Below, piece by piece: positions 58,290 through 64,000 of a stretch of DNA of 64,000 nt (position 1 is the stretch's first letter; each line of letters begins with the position of its first letter). The position numbers and the translations under genes are program-made. The notes under the pieces were generated by a model. The model was not told the DNA's origin and did not search any database. It saw only the letters and a list, made by a program, of their open reading frames with translations. The stretch comes from Amyloporia xantha (lineage: Eukaryota; Basidiomycota; Agaricomycetes; Polyporales; Adustoporiaceae), in contig JAYKKR010000001.1 in NCBI GenBank assembly GCA_036971615.1, positions 1,426,001-1,490,000 of the forward strand, read 5' to 3'.

Positions 58290-58458
58290 CCGCAAATTCG
58301 ACGTGACAGTCACCGCAGAAGATGCCTCGGCCAAACCTCGGGCACTTCAGCCACCAGCGCGTCTTGTCACGTTTCACACGCGTGGCAAACGCGTCCTGCC
58401 TCAGTCCAACCTCCTTTCCTGCTAAGTAGTGCTCCTTGACATTCAAACGTCCTGCGAA
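58290..58458. promoter_or_regulatory. SerRS/RFC4 bidirectional promoter with two MCB boxes
   Basis: The 169-bp gap between divergent start codons contains two ACGCGT sequences, at 58378-58383 and 58389-58394, 65-81 bp upstream of the RFC4 start. This is the MluI cell-cycle box bound by MBF, which drives replication genes at G1/S in yeasts. Confidence 0.55.
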
Positions 58459-59950
58459 ATGTCCTCGTCAACCGCTAAAGGAAAGGCTCCCGCAAACGGA
58501 AATGCTTCAAACGCGCCATACGAACTTCCCTGGTACGTATCACAATATTTTCTCACTGGGACAACGCTTATACAATTGACAGGGTCGAGAAATACAGACC
58601 GCAGGTACTCGACGACATAGTGGGCAACGCAGAGACTATTGAACGTCTAAAAGTTATAGCTAAAGATGGAAACTGCCCACACATTATTATCTCAGTGCGA
58701 GCGCGTGTAATTCTGCAATATCACATTGGTTCTCATTCACTCTCGTTGCCCAGGGCATGCCCGGAATCGGAAAGACGACAAGCATACACTGTCTGGCGCA
58801 TCAGCTCTTAGGAGATGCGTATAAGGAGGGAGTACTTGAGCTAAACGCGTCAGATGAGAGGTAAGCCACTCGCTCTGCATGTAAAGCAGTACTTCAAACA
58901 CTTCCCTTGAATTCCCTCAAAGAGGCATCGACGTCGTGCGAAACAAAATCAAAGGCTTCGCGCAAAAGAAGGTAACACTTCCCCCAGGCAGGCAGAAGAT
59001 CGTCATACTGGACGAAGCAGATAGGTATGTTGGCCGCATTACGAACATAACCCCGGTTCAAGGCTTCGCGGTTTAACCTTCATTCTAGTATGACACCAGG
59101 CGCACAACAAGCATTACGCCGTACCATGGAAATTTACTCAAATACGACACGCTTTGCTTTGGCGTGCAATATGTCCAATAAGATCATTGAGCCTATTCAG
59201 AGTCGATGTGCTATCCTCCGCTACGCAAAGCTCCGTGATACAGAGATACTCAAACGTCTGTTGGAGATATGTGAGATGGAAAAGGTATCGGCCATCTTTG
59301 GTTGGCTTCATCGAAGGGTGTATTCTAATGGATGTGCCTTTGCCAGGTCCAATACAATGATGATGGCTTGACTGCTCTCATTTTCACTGCAGAGGGTGAC
59401 ATGCGACAAGCGATAAATAACTTACAGTCAACACATTCCGGGTTTGGCTTCGTTTCTGGGGATAACGTCTTTAAAGTGTGCGATCAGCCCCATCCTATCA
59501 TCGTCCAGAGCATCATACGAGCCTGTATCAAAAGCAACATTGATGGAGCTATGGAGAAACTGAATGAATTGTGGGACCAGGGATACAGCGCTGTTGACAT
59601 AGTGGTAACCATTTTCAGAGTAGTAAAGACCTTTGACGAGTGAGTATATTGTTCTTGTCGGTCCATAATAACCCTCTCATGTTCAATCTTCCCAGGATAC
59701 CTGAGTATACGAAGCTGGAATATATCAAGGTATGCAAATCGTATCCTTGATTCTCTGCAACCTGTTCACTGCCGTAAAGGAGATCGGATGGACGCACATG
59801 CGGATCCTCGAAGGTGTCGGTACACTCATACAACTCGGCGGCCTCATGGCACGCCTTTGTAAGATGTCAGTCCCGATTTTACAGTCTTCTTTACCCTGCA
59901 AATGCTTACTGTTCACCAGGAACATGAAACCCGAGCTATTCAAAGTGTAA
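58459..59950 (+). CDS. RFC4: Replication factor C subunit 4 (human RFC2 type)
   Basis: RFC is the clamp loader that opens PCNA around DNA. The joined exons give [20 protein letters not shown], Walker A in [40 protein letters not shown], Walker B in [20 protein letters not shown], and the SRC arginine finger in [20 protein letters not shown], then [20 protein letters not shown] and AINNLQST. These match the Rfc4/RFC2 branch. Six or seven short introns all follow GT-AG. Stop at 59948-59950 after KPELFKV. Start ATG at 58459 ([14 protein letters not shown]) is the first in-frame ATG downstream of the MCB boxes; an alternative 30 bases upstream is not ATG. Confidence 0.94.
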
Positions 59951-60408
59951 TCCATTCTTGTGCACTTGGACCGTCTCAGAATTGCTTTACTGTATTTGCT
60001 GTATTTTCGCGCTAAGTTCTATATGTACAGTCTATTCTGTTAATGTCCAGAAACCGCCCAATGAATTTGTGAGACTGCTGTTGTGGGAGGGATCGATCGA
60101 GCAATGCTGGTCAATGCTCGAGCCAGGATGGGATTAATATTGCTATCCAACCTTGGGTCCGATGATTATGTTTTTTGCTAGTCGCCACGTCCGCGACCGA
60201 ATCCTTCGACGTATGTCGGTATTGGGGCTCGAACTCTCGCATTATGGCAGCGGATCCGGAACGGCTTCAAAGTCGTATGTGCGATAGGCGCCCATGATCG
60301 ACCTTCAGTCAGCAAAGGTGGATCGCGACAAAATCATGACTCAAGGAGCAGCAGCTTGCTTTTATCTCCTCGAGTCGATGCCGTGACATTTCCTCAATAT
60401 CTCTCAAC
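59951..60408. other. Intergenic region between RFC4 and CFD1
   Basis: This 458-bp stretch holds the RFC4 3' end and the CFD1 promoter. I checked the segment near 60,200-60,250 for a tRNA because of a T-loop-like ctcgaactc, but no cloverleaf fits. Nothing else is recognised. Confidence 0.4.
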
Positions 60409-61360
60409 ATGGCGGCCGCAGAGGACACCCCCGTTGCTCGACGCTTGAGGAGCGTGAAGCACATCATCATCGTTTGCTCTGGCAAAGGCGGCGTAGGCAA
60501 ATCCTCCGTGTCTACTCAACTCGCACTCTCTCTACGGGCATCCTCACCAACGGCTCGTGTCGGCGTTCTTGATGTTGATCTTACTGGGCCCTCGATTCCT
60601 CGCATGCTTGGCCTTGACGGACATCCTGTGCATCAGAGCAGCGACGGATGGGTACCCGTATACGCGGACGGCAGCGAAGCACGGCTGGCGTGCATGAGCG
60701 TGGGCTTTCTGCTGAAGAAAAAGGAGGATTCGGTTGTCTGGAGAGGTCCGAAGAAGAATGCCATGATACGTCAGTTCTTGGCTGACGTACGATGGGGGGA
60801 CCTCGACTACCTGGTCATTGACACACCGCCAGGTCTGCCTGCACGCTCTTACTTTCCGTACTCGATTGTCCTAATGCTTCTTTCAAGGGACTTCTGATGA
60901 GCATCTTTCGCTTGTGGAACACATGGCTCCTGTGCATTCGCATATATCGGCCGTGATTGTCACAACCCCGCAGGCCGTGGCTCTCCTGGACGCCATGAAA
61001 TGTCTCTCCTTCACCCGTGCCACCTCTATCCCTGTACTAGGCCTGATCGAGAATATGAGCGGATATGTCTGTCCTTGCTGTGGCGAGATCAGCAATGTGT
61101 TCTCGACTGGGGGCGGCGAGGAGATGGCGAGACGAGAAGGGCTGAAGTTCCTAGGCAGCCTGCCTGTGGACACCGAGCTTGTCTCCTTGTTAGATGCCGC
61201 GGAATCAGAAGACTCAGAGCCTTCACAGACACTGGTGAATGGTGGGACTACACGTTCATTCCGGTTGCTCGAGCAATACCAGAAAACGTCCACCGCGCCG
61301 CTTTTCAAACCGATTGTGGACGCAGTGGTAAATGCACTGTCCAATGTATCAAATTCGTAA
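60409..61360 (+). CDS. CFD1: Cytosolic Fe-S cluster assembly factor Cfd1 (NUBP2)
   Basis: Cfd1 and its partner Nbp35 form the scaffold on which cytosolic iron-sulphur clusters are built. The protein is a Mrp/MinD-type P-loop ATPase: the deviant Walker A is [20 protein letters not shown], with [17 protein letters not shown] and [19 protein letters not shown]. The bridging cluster ligands are in [15 protein letters not shown]. Two exons join in phase at PPG-TSDEH (intron about 60,833-60,888). It lacks the N-terminal four-Cys motif that would make it Nbp35, so Cfd1 is the better name. About 298 residues. Confidence 0.93.
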
Positions 61361-62613
61361 CAGACTGTACGGTAAGTCTGCATGTTCCCCTGGAGCGCTG
61401 CACTATTTGATATCATCTATAGATACAAGCGATGTATCCATAGCTTAGCAATTATCCGAATATGATGATGCCTTGTCGTTGATCTGGATTAATATCAACG
61501 AATCATGGCCACTGTACTGCGATACCCCGGTGTGATCGATTATCTACCAATTGCCGGAGCAGTGGTGCAGACCGCATCTGGTCAAAGCTTGGACGACCAC
61601 CCTATACAGTGACTCGATCACGCTGTTCAGTCGGTACCGTGGCTCCGATCTACTACTGTGCGCGCTTGTAGACATCCTTCATCAAGTTCATCTACGGCAA
61701 CCACCAAATTTGTCGTCATGCGAGAAGAATAGCTGCTGGTCCGCTTCATCATTTCCGTGAGTATTGTTGAACGGCTGGCACTTCTCATTTTTACAGGAAG
61801 CACTCACTGCTACGGCAGTACTAGGCAGCCGCGACGTGACTGTAGTCCCCAAGATCAGTGGTATGATTGAGTTCACGCCACAGCCGCTGGACACTGCCAT
61901 CCCGAACCATCCGGAGAACATTCTTGACCGACTCTAGGGGCGTGTTTCGTGTGGTTAGTGTCTTTCCATGTGCTTCCCTGGCTCGTGTCAATGCCACTGG
62001 AGGTATGTGGCACCCAACGGTACCCCACATGTGAGGGCGAGCAAGGCCCCTAGTTGTCTTGATTTATGTATTACATTTGTCATTTAACTTGAGCCTGAAC
62101 GACTAGCGTTTGCAAATACTGCTGTTCGAGACGTCTATCCGGGACATGGTCCGAAGTAATGCATCCTCAACTCGTCGACTAAGATCGAAGCATCAGCTAC
62201 ATAGTGCTCCGGTAGATTGTCCAACGGCCCCAGCCGCATATTGCATTGTGCAGAGATTGAGGACGTCGACCGAGATAAGCAGATGGGCAGTGACGCTTGA
62301 GAGATGCGGATGAAGATTAGAGATGTCCCTGAGATATCGGTAGAGATTTGCACTGCCTTGAAGGGAAACGTCGACCACGTTTTCTCCGAATACGTCGATA
62401 TGACACACCGGATCGTGCATGTTGGACGGCATGTTCAACTCTGCTGCTGCACGTTCACGCCAGGAGGCGCGCCGTTCCTTTTAACCCTGACGGTCAACTA
62501 TCAGCCCCATCTCTTCAACCTGATACCCTGCTGGTCTCTCCCCGGCGTTACGCTATGACCCTCCAAGGTTAAGTCCAACGACCACTTATTGTCACGACCC
62601 GAACGACACAGCA
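61361..62613. other. Large intergenic region upstream of the right-edge gene
   Basis: This 1,253-bp stretch has no supported gene. One minus-strand frame (62030-61821, 68 codons, including ESVKNVLRMVRDGSVQRLW) and the plus-strand frame opposite it both look mildly protein-like, but neither has recognised domains or convincing splice sites. Confidence 0.4.
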
Positions 62614-64000
62614 ATGAATCATCTCACGTCACCGTTTACAACTATCCTACCTGTATCTACTCCAGTTGCCCGGGAGAGTATGAATACTGCAAGTACCTCT
62701 ACTCCTGTTGCGGGTATGTGACCTTCCCTTCTCAGGACTATCGTGCTCAATGCCACACAGCACAACCACCGTCCTCATCGCATTCTTCTATAAATGTTAC
62801 AGCGACCACCCCAGATGACAATACCTTTCCGATGAACCGCGTTGTGGGTAGGCACGTACGCCGCAAGTCTAGTCTCGTTGAGCGATGGCTCGACGACCAA
62901 CGCCGAAATTCCATTGCTGATGCAAACCCCCACGCTGGACACAAGCCCGCCAGCGAAGATTATCTCGCCTATCCGCACCTTAGAGATGCCTCGTTGCCCA
63001 AGCAGGACCGGGACGACCGGGGGACGCTCGCCAGTTACATCCTCGTTGACGACGCGCCACACGCGCCTCAAGACGCGGTATGTGCTCGCGGCACGTGACT
63101 CGCACGACGCGTCGCTGACCGTCTCTTAATGCCAGGCATCCAGTCCTCGCCCGTCGCCGCCATCCACACCACGTAAACCGTCTCCCTTCCGCTCAACGCA
63201 GGGTAAAATCAACTCGGCATCTCCCCTGCGCAATCTTCATCTTACATTCGGATCGCGCCGTTCCTCAGCGTCTTCCGGGACACCGAGATCACAGAGTCCT
63301 ACTCCTTCATCTCTGCCACCCCGCCTGAATAACGGCAGCAGTACCGGTCACAATCGTGTCTCGAGCCTGTCCACTCTACATTCAGCTTCTCGGCCAGAGC
63401 GCACACTTTCTCCCAATTTGGAATCTTCCCGTCCACAGTCCAAATGGAAGTTCAACCTGCGTCCCGCTGTCCCGGACTCTATTACGTCCCCCTCGGAAAG
63501 TAGCAGTAATGTGGCGCCACCTCGCCCCAGCCTGTCTTCGTCCATGACCCAGTCGTCCGCGACGTCGATCGCGCGGTCGTCCATCGACGGGCCCGGTGGG
63601 TCGCGCATACTGAACTTTGGTTCAGTGCCGTCCCAGTCTCCAGCGATGTTCTCTACCTCCTCGCCGTCACTGTGGTCACTTCCAACAGATGCTTCGCACA
63701 TGTACGATCCCCCGGAGTCCACCAAAGTCATTGCACGAGACAGGGAAAAATCTGGGGCAGTCAGGATACCCCTGTCGCTCAAAGGGCCAACGATCAACGG
63801 AGCAGGCTTCGGTACCGTCTCAAGTGCGCTCGGTAGTCCCAGAATGAAGAAAAAGCGGAAGTTGATCATCGGTGGGATACCTGCTAACGACGAGCGTCGA
63901 TTCAATGCTGTCAGAAAGTGGTGCGAGGTATGTACGATTTATACCTTGAAGAATAAGGCCTTTCTGACGTTTGGGGATAGTCCTTTGGAGAACTAAACAG
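62614..64000 (+). CDS. Uncharacterised basidiomycete protein with RRM-like C-terminal domain (3' partial)
   Basis: The start is at 62614 (MNHLTSPFTTILPVSTPVA). A 52-nt intron from about 62,716 joins it to AAQPPSSSHSS and on. The next 400 residues are Ser/Pro-rich and disordered (SPRPSPPSTPRKPSPFRS, many SP/TP sites). Near the end KKKRKLIIGGIPANDERRF followed by NAVRKWCE leads over an intron (63929-63980) to SFGELN at the window edge. This block looks like the first strand and helix of an RNA-recognition-like fold found in conserved basidiomycete proteins; that comparison is from memory of the family, not a search. The gene continues beyond 64000. Confidence 0.65.

Noticed and set aside
60190..60260. 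Possible tRNA suggested by a ctcgaactc T-loop-like string
   Set aside because: No acceptor stem, D-arm or anticodon arm can be paired around it.

Overview
The window is nuclear DNA from a basidiomycete fungus, most likely an Agaricomycete. Genes are split by many 45-70 nt spliceosomal introns and packed 0.1-1 kb apart on both strands. Several are fungal-specific: a PalI/Rim9-type pH-signalling protein, a TPR/F-box/LRR protein, an Lsb5-type VHS-GAT protein and a fungal-type ceramide glucosyltransferase. There is no sign of operons, CRISPR arrays, plasmids, viruses or intact transposons. Gene models were read by hand: exons were joined where GT-AG (or a documented exception) restored the frame and family conservation. 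Ends of most genes are firm; some internal splice sites are not.

Layout. 1-6 kb: HVA22/Yop1 ER-shaping protein, TPR-F-box-LRR protein, ceramide glucosyltransferase. 6-16.5 kb: exocyst Sec3, a large chromodomain protein with a C2H2-like finger, a MYND protein. 17-26 kb: TatD-family nuclease, peroxisomal 3-ketoacyl-CoA thiolase, a membrane-anchored heparinase II/III-like lyase, a Ser-rich single-pass surface protein. 26-34 kb: circularly permuted GTPase GNL1, a SAM methyltransferase with a very GC-rich half, a short Tea1/Kel1-like kelch protein. 34-41 kb: a gene-free stretch with palindromes, a signal-peptide agmatinase ending in RDEL, PalI/Rim9, a GNAT acetyltransferase. 41-52 kb: eEF2, an APH-type kinase, a dolichyldiphosphatase-like PAP2 enzyme, a PI-PLC X-domain secreted protein, a WRKY/FAR1-like DNA-binding protein, a previously easy-to-miss small gene, and Utp11. 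52-64 kb: Lsb5-like protein, Hsp20, mitochondrial seryl-tRNA synthetase, RFC subunit 4, Cfd1 and a partial RNA-recognition-like protein running off the right edge.

How the genes relate. This is mostly a housekeeping region, not a pathway cluster. Loose themes are the secretory and membrane system (Yop1, GCS, Sec3, Lsb5, PalI, DolPP), DNA replication (F-box Dia2/Pof3-like, RFC4) and translation or ribosome assembly (eEF2, SerRS, GNL1, Utp11). Several neighbours are divergent pairs sharing short promoters: F-box/GCS, SerRS/RFC4, small gene/UTP11, DolPP/PLC.

I found no convincing new multi-gene system. The most unusual signals are a U2-like AT-AC intron that splits the GHPLGATG active-site motif of the thiolase, three GC-AG introns in other conserved genes, an agmatinase with both a signal peptide and an RDEL tail, the chromodomain/AT-hook/coiled-coil/C2H2 architecture, and the palindromic segment at 34.2-34.8 kb.
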